A stretch of 64,000 nt of DNA, from NCBI GenBank assembly GCA_021772615.1, contig JAJFLQ010000142.1, forward strand, positions 24,779-88,778. Reading direction: 5' to 3'. This DNA comes from Verrucomicrobiota bacterium. Its GTDB lineage: Bacteria > Verrucomicrobiota > Lentisphaeria > JABSQK01 > JAJFLO01. The position numbers and the translations under genes are program-made. Of this stretch, positions 41,577 to 49,449 are shown in pieces. The notes below the pieces were generated by a model. It worked only from the letters and a program-made list of their open reading frames with translations, was not told where the DNA came from and searched no databases. Numbering within the stretch: the first letter of the stretch is position 1; each line of letters begins with the position of its first letter.

Positions 41577-43703
41577 TCACGCCACCGGCATGCCCCACTG
41601 TGAACTAATGCCCTTGTGACGACGAAAAACGGATCGAACTCGGGCGACCAGCGCTGCGGCCGAAATCGGTTTGCGAACAAAATCGTTGGCTCCCAACTCG
41701 AGACTTGTGCATTCGGCATCCTCACTCGCGCCGCCCGACATGACGATAATCGGAAGATCCGACGTTTCGGGGTTCTCACGAATACGTTCACACAGTTTGA
41801 AACCGTTCAGACGCGGCATAATCAGATCGGTGATCACGAATTCGGGCTTGCGCGCCTCGATCAACTTAAGCGCGTGGTCACCATCCTTTGCCACATGAAT
41901 CGCTACCGACATCTCGGAAAAGACGTCCGTGATCACGGCTCGCATGCGCTCATCGTCGTCCACCACCAGAATGGATGCCGGGAAATCTGAAACACGTTCC
42001 TGAGCCGCGGCTTCGTATTCGGGCACATGTCTGGACATTTCATCGATCGTGGTTTTACCCATCGCAGCCAGTTTCAGGCCGGTTTCCCACATATTGCTCA
42101 TTCCGTTCAGGCGTGCCTGGCGCCCCAAATCCACTGACGATTTTCCACTGACAATCATGTCTCGCAATGTCTTGTCGATCACCAACAACTCGTTCACGGC
42201 GATTCGCCCCTGGTATCCGGTATCGTTACATTTACCGCAACCGGTGCTGCGCTGCAGCCCCACAGCAATCTTACCCTGCACCACGGAGAGCTGTCGCCGC
42301 TCCTTGTCCGTCGGCTCGACCGGTTCTGCGCACGCGGCACAGAGGCGGCGGGACAGGCGCTGCGCGACAACGGCAGTCAATGAGTCTGCCAGCACATGGC
42401 GATCGACGCCGAGGTTCAGGAGACGGGTCACCGCAGATGCTGCGTCATTGGTGTGGAGCGTACTGAATACCATGTGGCCGGTCTGCGCTGCATGACAAAC
42501 GATCTCTGCGGTTTCGGTATCGCGAATCTCGCCGACGTAAATCACGTTCGGATCCTGCCGTAGCACGGCGCGCAGAACGCTTACAAACGTGATCCCACGT
42601 TTGGGGTTGATGCCGATCTGGTTTACACCCTCGATCTTGTACTCGATGGGGTCCTCTACACTGACGATGTTGCTCACAGATGATTTTAGATGATTAATGA
42701 TCGAACACAGCGTCGTGTTCTTGCCGGAACCAGTCGGACCGGTAATAATGATGAGTCCCTGTGGATTTCGACTTAGAACCTCAAGTTGTTCCTTGACCTC
42801 GGGAAGCAGCCCCAGATCGACCAGCTTGACCTTGCCCTGATTGGGATTCAGGAACCGAATAACGATCTTCTCGCCGTACGGCGTCGCAACCGACGAGGCA
42901 CGAAGATCGAATCGTAAGTTCTTGGTCTTCACCGCAAAACTGCCGTCCTGCGGCCGCCTCTTCTCGGCAATGTCCATCTTCGCAAGCACCTTCACCCGAC
43001 TGATCACGCTTCGTCCGATTTCATTGGGCAACTCGCTCACAATAGACAATTCGCCGTCAATGCGAACACGGATAACGACGATTTCTTTTTGCGGCTCAAT
43101 ATGCATATCGCTGACATTACGATAGATCGAATTTTTCAGAAGGCGATTCAAAACCGTCACAGCTGCATTTCTCGAATCCTCCTTACTGAATTCCAGATAT
43201 TGTTTCGGATCCACCCGTTCCCGGTAGGCCGCCCCCTTCTTTGCCATCTCCTGATCACTGGATTCTTCAACCGTCTCCAATACTTCGCCAAAGAGATCGC
43301 CGAGTACCTCGTCGATCTGGCTGCGACGCGCGATATACTCGACAATCTGCCGATTCGTTACGAACCGCAGTTCTTCGCGTGCATCCCAGTCGCCGGGACA
43401 TGCCGTCGCAACCACAAACGTATCATGGTTGCAAGACAACGGGATGACCGCGAGCTTGTGCAACACGCGGGGTATGACCATCTTTACGGCAAACATTGAC
43501 GGCATCATGGTGTTGAGATCGACGTAATCCACATTCAGATACGTCGAAAGTCGACAGTAGAGCTGGTCTTCGGTCAAAATGCCGGTCTTGTCGAGAGCCA
43601 CACAGAGATGCAGATCCGGATACGTCGTCTCGGCTCGCACGATTTCTTCGAGCGTGACGATTTCGCCTTCCAGGAGGTGTTCGCGAAACAGGCTTTCGTT
43701 CAT
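41577..43703 (-). CDS. GspE/PilB-type ATPase fused to a C-terminal receiver domain
   Basis: 708 residues. N-terminal GspE domain (about 1-150), then the ATPase: Walker A GPTGSGKNTTL at 322-332, Asp box RIDGELS and HIEP, VEDPIEYKIEGVNQIGIN, Walker B VIYVGEIRDTETAEI, His box STLHTNDAASAVTRL, and the zinc module CAAC (455, 458) with CGKC (489, 492). The residue after the Walker A lysine is Asn329 where Ser/Thr binds Mg. Residues 576-700 form a receiver with VVDDDE, Asp626 in ITDLIMPRLNGF, MSGG and RKPI. A receiver on the motor suggests phosphorylation control by the local histidine kinases. Convergent with the GspK-like gene. Confidence 0.9.
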   Translation of the reverse strand: MNESLFREHLLEGEIVTLEEIVRAETTYPDLHLCVALDKTGILTEDQLYCRLSTYLNVDYVDLNTMMPSMFAVKMVIPRVLHKLAVIPLSCNHDTFVVATACPGDWDAREELRFVTNRQIVEYIARRSQIDEVLGDLFGEVLETVEESSDQEMAKKGAAYRERVDPKQYLEFSKEDSRNAAVTVLNRLLKNSIYRNVSDMHIEPQKEIVVIRVRIDGELSIVSELPNEIGRSVISRVKVLAKMDIAEKRRPQDGSFAVKTKNLRFDLRASSVATPYGEKIVIRFLNPNQGKVKLVDLGLLPEVKEQLEVLSRNPQGLIIITGPTGSGKNTTLCSIINHLKSSVSNIVSVEDPIEYKIEGVNQIGINPKRGITFVSVLRAVLRQDPNVIYVGEIRDTETAEIVCHAAQTGHMVFSTLHTNDAASAVTRLLNLGVDRHVLADSLTAVVAQRLSRRLCAACAEPVEPTDKERRQLSVVQGKIAVGLQRSTGCGKCNDTGYQGRIAVNELLVIDKTLRDMIVSGKSSVDLGRQARLNGMSNMWETGLKLAAMGKTTIDEMSRHVPEYEAAAQERVSDFPASILVVDDDERMRAVITDVFSEMSVAIHVAKDGDHALKLIEARKPEFVITDLIMPRLNGFKLCERIRENPETSDLPIIVMSGGASEDAECTSLELGANDFVRKPISAAALVARVRSVFRRHKGISSQWGMPVA

Positions 43704-43728
43704 AACAATTCCATGCCCGGTAATTGCA

Positions 43729-44577
43729 TTATTCCATCGCCGAAACCGCCGTAACGGTTTGCTTGTAGTCCTGCACGACCTGATACACGTTCGCCGTGTG
43801 CACCATGATAAAGTTATCCTCCAACGTCGTCTGTAACGGGATTTTCTGTGGGATGAGACTATGGGCCTCGAACCGCCCCATGGAAATCATCGCCAGATCA
43901 ACGAGACCATGGTTTATGAGTGTGATGTTGTCGTTGAATGCGGCAGTATCTGAATAGACGGCGATATACGGTCGCCGGCCTTGCTGCCAGGGCGTGCCTT
44001 CTACCGGCACAAAACCGACCAAAGAGATCACCAGTTCAACCCGTTTATGGGCATCGATAACGCGATGTAGATCGGCCGACGTCATGATGGGATTCGTCGC
44101 ACTGCCTTCCCCCAGGCTCACCGATTCCAGAACATGAAATCGACCTGCACCGAGCCCTTTTTGCAGTTGTGTTACCAGTGAAATGACATACGGATTCTCC
44201 GGGTCCGAAACCACAATCACAGTCCGGACCGGGCTGCTGGCCGTGGAATCGTCGAAATGTTCGGCAAGACGATTTCCAAGCATATAAGCCGAAAATTCTT
44301 CGTACGTTATCTTTAAGCGATGAGCTTTCACCAGCCCGCCCGTGTTAAAGTACGCCGCAAAAAATCCCACTGCGGCAGCCATCGAGACCAGCCACGCGAC
44401 CAGATAGTTGATGCCAAGCGCGCTTGCCTCCTCCGTGCGGATATCGTCTTCGTCGAGCGAAATCGCGTCATCTTCGTTGAAGGACGCCTTTGAGGGCGCA
44501 ATCTTGCGCGAGTGTTCACCTCGCCAGTAGAATGCCAACGACGCGATAAGACTTGCGATCGCCAGGATTAAATACAC
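43729..44577 (-). CDS. Membrane protein of unknown family, paralogous to the gene at 30527
   Basis: 282 residues. Membrane span 1 at the N terminus (LILAIASLIASLAFYW), an acidic cytoplasmic loop (FNEDDAISLDEDDIRTEEAS), span 2 (YLVAWLVSMAAAVGFFAAYF), then an outside alpha/beta domain: SAYMLGNRLAEHFDDS, RTVIVVSDPENPYVISLVTQL, GLGAGRFHVLESV, LVISLVGFVP, YIAVYSDTAAF, GLVDLAMISMG. This layout is like a tethered solute-binding protein. Twenty-five bases upstream of the GspE-receiver gene, so probably co-expressed with it. Confidence 0.6.
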   Translation of the reverse strand: MYLILAIASLIASLAFYWRGEHSRKIAPSKASFNEDDAISLDEDDIRTEEASALGINYLVAWLVSMAAAVGFFAAYFNTGGLVKAHRLKITYEEFSAYMLGNRLAEHFDDSTASSPVRTVIVVSDPENPYVISLVTQLQKGLGAGRFHVLESVSLGEGSATNPIMTSADLHRVIDAHKRVELVISLVGFVPVEGTPWQQGRRPYIAVYSDTAAFNDNITLINHGLVDLAMISMGRFEAHSLIPQKIPLQTTLEDNFIMVHTANVYQVVQDYKQTVTAVSAME

Positions 44578-44921
44578 AATCGGAGCCTCCGTTTTGACAT
44601 ATGAGACGACAGACCGCTACACCCATGCTCCTGCCTGAATTATAACACCTCGCGGGTAAGAATACCAACGGGATTTTGACGGTCGAAAGGTATCGATACC
44701 AGATATTTACTGCGACTTCGATAGTCGTAGCATCATTCATGCGCGTCGCCGAAAGACGGCAACATGGCAAGACGGAAGCGATAGGATCACGTAAGTTGCG
44801 GGGATCAATGGCTCAAAACTTGCGCAACTGTGGTCCAGCCAGTATATATTACGTACCGCGGCCGTAACGACGTCGGCCGCGGCCGCCTTTCGATATCGAT
44901 AATCTCGACAAAACGTTCCGC
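44578..44921. other. Divergent intergenic region upstream of the zinc-ribbon gene
   Basis: About 345 bases without a gene. It contains a plausible plus-strand promoter and an inverted repeat (listed) plus a 12-base palindrome GGTATCGATACC at 44689-44700, which by length alone is expected by chance. Confidence 0.5.
44820..44882 (+). promoter_or_regulatory. Promoter with inverted repeat at the transcription start
   Basis: TTGCGC (44820-44825), 17-base spacer, TATATA (44843-44848). Seven bases later CCGCGGCCG (44856-44864), 9-base spacer, CGGCCGCGG (44874-44882) form a perfect inverted repeat over the expected start. The ATG is 40 bases further. Layout and GGCCG/CGGCC core match 18995-19032. 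Confidence 0.5.
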
Positions 44922-46064
44922 ATGATCTACGCCGTCGTAAAAGACAAGACAGTTGGCTGCCCTCAGTGCCACGAGGAGTATTACGTACACCGCAAGCTTC
45001 ACGATACGGTAACACGCTGTTCCAAATGTCAGTGCGTATATTTTATCAAGCCGCCGGGGACGCCGCCCTATGATCCTGCTGCGGATACCGACGACATACC
45101 CGCCTCAGACGATACCAACACGATGGCGCCGCGCCCGGCGGACAGGCCGAGACCCCGACGGACCCGGGACAATATCAAACTGGTGAAGGGCGACGAGCTT
45201 ACCAGAACGATGCCCATGCAACGAGGCATGGGTATGCGTCAGCGACGCAGTCGCAAAGGCGTGCATGCAAACGTACATGACTTAAAACACACGATGCCGC
45301 TGAATCGAAGCGGCATGAGCATGCGCCCGAAACGCAGCCGACGCAAGGCGAAAGAAGAAGATCTCAAATTCACGATGCCGATGCGGCGTGGCGGCATGGG
45401 CATGCAGCCAAAGCCGATATCCGTAGATGAACTCACCCTCGGTGAAACCCAGGAAGACACCGCCAACGAGCACCTCATTGCCATAGCGACCGAGAACGAC
45501 GTAGGCTGCCCGGTCTGCGGGACGCGTTCGGTGATCACGCCGGAATTCTACGACAGACACGCAGAATGTATGGCATGCCAGGCTGTTTTTGAAGTGAAGC
45601 CGCCAGGTACGATTGTCGATATGCCGCCACCGGCGCTTATTGGAGATTTGTATTCAGTGGCAGAAAAAAATGACGTTGCTTGCCCCCAATGCGCCGTTCG
45701 ATTCGAGATCACCGACGCTTATCATAATGCAGCCGCACAATGCGAGGAATGCGGTTGCGTTTTCGTGATCAAACCACCGGGAACCGATCCGTGTCGCATC
45801 ACCCTCGGCGAACCGCTCAAACCCGTCAAGCCGCAGCAGCCATTCAAACAGTCATCATTCGCGTCGATCGTGACGCCGGCGGACGATACGTTCCGGCAGA
45901 AACGGCGGTTGACGGCACGTCCCTCACCATTCAGCCGTATCCTCGACATAGCGGATGAACTCCTGCCGCGCAGCAAGGGCCTATACTTCGGTGTCGTCGC
46001 GGTCATCGGCCTGCTGTTAACCATCGTTATTCTGCTTATTATCCTGCTGATTGAGGTCCTCTAG
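44922..46064 (+). CDS. Tail-anchored protein with three zinc ribbons and three TMP repeats
   Basis: 380 residues. Three zinc ribbons of the MJ0042 kind, each CPxC-N16-CxxC ending KPPGT: C13/C16/C33/C36, C196/C199/C216/C219 and C254/C257/C274/C277. Between the first and second lie three basic repeats of about 27 residues: TMPMQRGMGM (96), TMPLNRSGMSM (124), TMPMRRGGMGM (151), each with a basic stretch nearby. A single C-terminal membrane span (about 355-378) leaves the ribbons in the cytosol. No family beyond the ribbons is recognised. The repeat threonines are plausible Ser/Thr kinase targets. The last 48 bases overlap the convergent ogt gene. Confidence 0.72.
   Translation: MIYAVVKDKTVGCPQCHEEYYVHRKLHDTVTRCSKCQCVYFIKPPGTPPYDPAADTDDIPASDDTNTMAPRPADRPRPRRTRDNIKLVKGDELTRTMPMQRGMGMRQRRSRKGVHANVHDLKHTMPLNRSGMSMRPKRSRRKAKEEDLKFTMPMRRGGMGMQPKPISVDELTLGETQEDTANEHLIAIATENDVGCPVCGTRSVITPEFYDRHAECMACQAVFEVKPPGTIVDMPPPALIGDLYSVAEKNDVACPQCAVRFEITDAYHNAAAQCEECGCVFVIKPPGTDPCRITLGEPLKPVKPQQPFKQSSFASIVTPADDTFRQKRRLTARPSPFSRILDIADELLPRSKGLYFGVVAVIGLLLTIVILLIILLIEVL
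45192..45419 (+). repeat. Three in-frame coding repeats (LxxTMPMxRxGMxM)
   Basis: Three degenerate tandem units of about 84, 81 and 60 bases in the zinc-ribbon gene, each encoding L-x-x-T-M-P-[ML] followed by an R/G/M-rich block and a basic stretch. The units differ in sequence, so this is an old, selected repeat and not a recent slippage product. Confidence 0.7.
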
Positions 46065-46538
46065 AGCGAGCAATCTGCTTTTCATATCCTGGCCACCACG
46101 ATAGCCTCCCAGGCGGCCATCGGCGCCGACAACGCGATGGCAGGGCACGATGACCGGAAACGGATTGTCTGCCATAGCCGTACCGACTGCACGTGACGCA
46201 CCCGGCGACCCCACATCGCGGGCGACATCTGCATAGGCGCGGGTCTGCCCCCACGGAATATCGAACACGGATCGGTAGACCGCGGACCGAAAGTCCGTCA
46301 ATCCCTGGAAATCGAGTATCGCGTAGTCGAAATGCGGTATCTGCCCGGCGAAATACCGATCCAACTGGGCAATCAGCCGACGCAACATCGGTCCGCGATT
46401 GGAGGACGACGCGCCCGATTCTCCGTCGACTCGCATAGTCTCGCCGGGAAGTAATAGCGCAGCGAGCTTGTCTGTGGCAACATACCAGACCAGCCCCAAC
46501 GACATGTGGGCGGTGTCATAACGGTAGTAATATGTCAT
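46017..46538 (-). CDS. ogt: Methylated-DNA-[protein]-cysteine S-methyltransferase
   Basis: 173 residues. Suicide repair of O6-alkylguanine: the C-terminal domain has FRSAVYRSVFDIPWGQTRAYADVA, GASRAVGTAMADNPFPVIVPCHRVVG with the acceptor cysteine in VPCHRVV, and GGYRGGQDMKSRLLALE. The N-terminal domain is divergent (MTYYYRYDTAHMSLGLVWYV). Ada-type regulatory domains are absent, so Ogt-like. Its last 16 codons overlap the membrane-span codons of the convergent zinc-ribbon gene. Confidence 0.93.
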   Translation of the reverse strand: MTYYYRYDTAHMSLGLVWYVATDKLAALLLPGETMRVDGESGASSSNRGPMLRRLIAQLDRYFAGQIPHFDYAILDFQGLTDFRSAVYRSVFDIPWGQTRAYADVARDVGSPGASRAVGTAMADNPFPVIVPCHRVVGADGRLGGYRGGQDMKSRLLALEDLNQQDNKQNNDG

Positions 46539-46548
46539 TCTTCCTCCG

Positions 46549-48471
46549 TTAATCGGTCGTAACTACCAGTTCAACCACAAGCTCACCGAAAATGCCATCC
46601 TGCAGTGGACGTCGCACCGTCCGGTCGTATATACGCTGCTGATCGATTAAAACCGCGGTGCCGGGTGCCAATTGCTGCATGTCGAATACCAACGTAACAG
46701 CGTCGTACCCGCGGGGCAGCTGCCGCAGCAGAACCGGCAGATCGATCCACTGCAATCCGGACGGAACGGTGATCGCCGAGATAGTCTGCGGCGGTGGCAT
46801 ATCTTTCGGATGCGCGGCGATCCGGACCGCGGCTGGGCCGGCGGCATTGTAGACCGCCAGCCTGACAACGGCATTCTCGGCCAACGTGGTTTCACGGGCC
46901 AGAATGAACGTTTTCTCAAGATAATCGACAGAAGCTGTGTCGACGGGTGTCCAGCCGCCAAAAGTAAGTGGACCGTGGTCTTTCACAACCACCCGATTGC
47001 TAATCCGCAGGTGTACACCGTGCGGCCGCACACGGCGAACCATCGCAGCCTCGAAATTATACCGATACGTGTCGTAACCCCAGGCAACCGTAGCGAATGC
47101 GGTACAGCATATAGCGAACATGCCGGCACAGCGCCCACGCCGTGAACGCGCCCCGCGTTGACTGATCAATGCCGTCGTAAACGTCACTACGGCATATCCA
47201 CTGAAGCTGCAAAGTAACGGCAGGATCGGTACACGAAATCGTGAAAGCATGTAGAACATCACTGTGCCGAGACAGTACATCACCACGATACCGGCAGCGA
47301 AACATGTGCGCGTTCGATGGCGCCGATGAAAAATTGTCATGATCAACCCGCTCAGTGCCAGTCCGCCGATCGTCATAAATCCGAAAAAAGCAGGAAAGAC
47401 CGGTACGCGCTGAGCGAACGTTTCAGAAAAAGCATCCAGCGAGATGTTGTTCGGAATCTCCATCTGATGCCAGAACAACAGCAGCATTCGAAATTTCAAC
47501 TCAAGAAATGCCAATGGTTCCGTGCGGAGCCATGACAGGACCTGCCGATATACGCTCAGATGTTCATGTCCTGAATCGTCATGACGCGCCATCCACTCAT
47601 GCCAACTCTGCGGATACGCCATCGGTCCCGGACCGTATTGCGGTTCGCGCCCGCCGGGCGGCGCTTCGGGCGTGTTTCCAAGCGCCAGAACTGCATGGCC
47701 GGCGGTTGACGCGCCCGTCCAACGACCGTGCGCGTGATAATTCAGCGCGCTATACGGCAGTTGCGGCAGCGTCGCGGCCAACACGAAAAGCGCAGTTGTC
47801 ACTGGCAATGCATGTTGGAGACGCCGCCGCGATACGAACAGCAGCGAGAGCGCCAACGGCACGAACAGCAACGCATTACCACGTGTGACCACCGCGAGAC
47901 CATTGACCAGCCCTACCATCACCCAACACATTGTCGTCCCAGAGCGATGGGCACGAAGCGCCGCATACGCGAACAACGTCACCCAGAAGGTTTGCAACGA
48001 CGCGATCAGGGTGACAGATGTATAGAAGATAAGTGGTTTTGCGAACGCGGCAAGCACGACAGCGACAATTCCGGCTGCGCGACCAAAGAGCATCGCTGCG
48101 ACCATACCGGTAAGCCAGACCGTGATCCCGCCAATCAACGATTGTGTAACGATCGTGGGCCATGGACCGGTTCCGCCGATGCGGTATATCAACGGCAAAA
48201 ATACGGTATAATAAAACGGTTGGTAGTAAAACCCCTTGTCGTAATCGTATGCGCCGGAAACAACCTCTCCGGCGAGCTGCTGGTAGGTGTACATGTCTGT
48301 ATACGGTGACGGCGCACCGATCTCGACATGATGCGGCAACAGCACGGCCGACGCGCCCAATCGCAACAATACCGCGACCACCGCGGCAGTCATAACAATG
48401 GCGGCGAAACTGCGCCGTAATATCCGCGACGCTGCGGGTGCGCGGTTGGACGGTCGACAACGATCTTGCAT
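46549..48471 (-). CDS. GT-C family membrane glycosyltransferase with C-terminal beta domain
   Basis: 640 residues from the ATG at 48471 (the open frame extends 63 codons further, but with poor coding character and no signal). About ten membrane spans to residue about 485; first outer loop SPYTDMYTYQQLAGEVVSG, followed by GFYYQPFYYTVFLPLIYRIGG, typical of PMT_2/GT39- or GT83-like enzymes with an acidic catalytic residue. VVTRGNALLFVPLALSLLFV and MLSRFRVPILPLL follow the family pattern. The last 150 residues are a beta-rich soluble domain (LTFGGWTPVDTASVDYLEKT, LQWIDLPVLLRQLPRGYDAV). Substrate unknown. Ten bases upstream of ogt. Confidence 0.72.
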   Translation of the reverse strand: MQDRCRPSNRAPAASRILRRSFAAIVMTAAVVAVLLRLGASAVLLPHHVEIGAPSPYTDMYTYQQLAGEVVSGAYDYDKGFYYQPFYYTVFLPLIYRIGGTGPWPTIVTQSLIGGITVWLTGMVAAMLFGRAAGIVAVVLAAFAKPLIFYTSVTLIASLQTFWVTLFAYAALRAHRSGTTMCWVMVGLVNGLAVVTRGNALLFVPLALSLLFVSRRRLQHALPVTTALFVLAATLPQLPYSALNYHAHGRWTGASTAGHAVLALGNTPEAPPGGREPQYGPGPMAYPQSWHEWMARHDDSGHEHLSVYRQVLSWLRTEPLAFLELKFRMLLLFWHQMEIPNNISLDAFSETFAQRVPVFPAFFGFMTIGGLALSGLIMTIFHRRHRTRTCFAAGIVVMYCLGTVMFYMLSRFRVPILPLLCSFSGYAVVTFTTALISQRGARSRRGRCAGMFAICCTAFATVAWGYDTYRYNFEAAMVRRVRPHGVHLRISNRVVVKDHGPLTFGGWTPVDTASVDYLEKTFILARETTLAENAVVRLAVYNAAGPAAVRIAAHPKDMPPPQTISAITVPSGLQWIDLPVLLRQLPRGYDAVTLVFDMQQLAPGTAVLIDQQRIYDRTVRRPLQDGIFGELVVELVVTTD

Positions 48472-48580
48472 TATGAAAAAAGCTGCATAGTTTATTACTC
48501 GAAACTCGCCCACGGCCGCCTGATCGCCGAATGCCGGTTGCGCATTCGCCGCGTAAATACGATTACTGCATAGCGAAGCG

Positions 48581-49435
48581 ATGATTACGTACGACAAGTT
48601 AACCAGGATCGCGCTCGACGAAGCGACCGATTTTCTGATCCATCGCTTCCCGTTCATCAACAGCGTCGACCTGGTGCTGCAGATGGGGTCTGGTCAGAGC
48701 CCGGAAAATATACTTGATCATGTATGGGACCGGGCACCGCTCCATGAAATGCCTCATCTGCCCACGGAAGAGTCCCTTGCGAAGCACAAGCTGGAGATTA
48801 TCTGGGGCACGACCGGTCCATTCAAAATCCTGATTTACGCGGGTAGATTCCACGTTTACGAAGGCTATGGCCGCATTCCATGTATTCTTCCGATCTGGGC
48901 AGCGTCAAAATGCGGCGCCAGGCATTTTTTGTTTACAAACGCTGCGATTTCCCTGAACAGCGATATGGAACCCGGGAGTTTCATGCTGCTGAACGACCAT
49001 ATCAATAACCTTGGCATCTCCCCACTCGGAGGACATCAACATCTTCTTGAGTCTTCTTACGTCGATATGACCGAAACGTATTCACCCGAATGGGCGGAAT
49101 CGTTCCTGAAAGCAACGAGTCGCGAGAAAATGGTGATTCACGAGGGCGTGTACATGGCCAATCTGGGACCACAATTCGAGACGCCGGCGGAAATACAGTT
49201 GGCCCGACTCAGCGGTGCCGATGCGTTGGGTATGAGCACCGTGCTGGAAACCATCACGGCGCATGCACTGAAAGCGAAAGTTCTGGGAATTTCCATGATA
49301 ATGAACACCGTGCTGGGGGCGAAAAAGAGCAAAGTGTCTCACGAAGAAGCGTTTAACATCGGCAAAACCGGAAACAAACTTCTAACGGCCGCAATTCGTC
49401 GATGGCTGCTGGAAGAAGGCGATACGATCATCTGA
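48581..49435 (+). CDS. punA: Purine nucleoside phosphorylase, trimeric type
   Basis: 284 residues of the PNP/MTAP class 2 family. It splits purine nucleosides with phosphate to base plus ribose 1-phosphate. Motifs: LQMGSGQSPENI, PFKILIYAGRFHVYEGYG (phosphate and ribose site), TNAAISLNSDMEPGSFMLLNDHIN, VYMANLGPQFETPAEI with the base-binding Glu, SGADALGMSTVLETI and MIMNTVLGA, where Asn favours 6-oxopurines over methylthioadenosine. Divergent from the glycosyltransferase gene; the window shows no salvage operon. Confidence 0.92.
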   Translation: MITYDKLTRIALDEATDFLIHRFPFINSVDLVLQMGSGQSPENILDHVWDRAPLHEMPHLPTEESLAKHKLEIIWGTTGPFKILIYAGRFHVYEGYGRIPCILPIWAASKCGARHFLFTNAAISLNSDMEPGSFMLLNDHINNLGISPLGGHQHLLESSYVDMTETYSPEWAESFLKATSREKMVIHEGVYMANLGPQFETPAEIQLARLSGADALGMSTVLETITAHALKAKVLGISMIMNTVLGAKKSKVSHEEAFNIGKTGNKLLTAAIRRWLLEEGDTII

Positions 49436-49449
49436 GTTAAGCAGCGACG

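Noticed and set aside
44689..44700. 12-base palindrome GGTATCGATACC
   Set aside because: About sixteen such palindromes are expected by chance in 64 kb and no promoter element is attached to it.
47728..48309. Plus-strand open frame inside the second GT-C gene
   Set aside because: Antisense of membrane-span codons, His/Arg/Gln-rich, no start signal.
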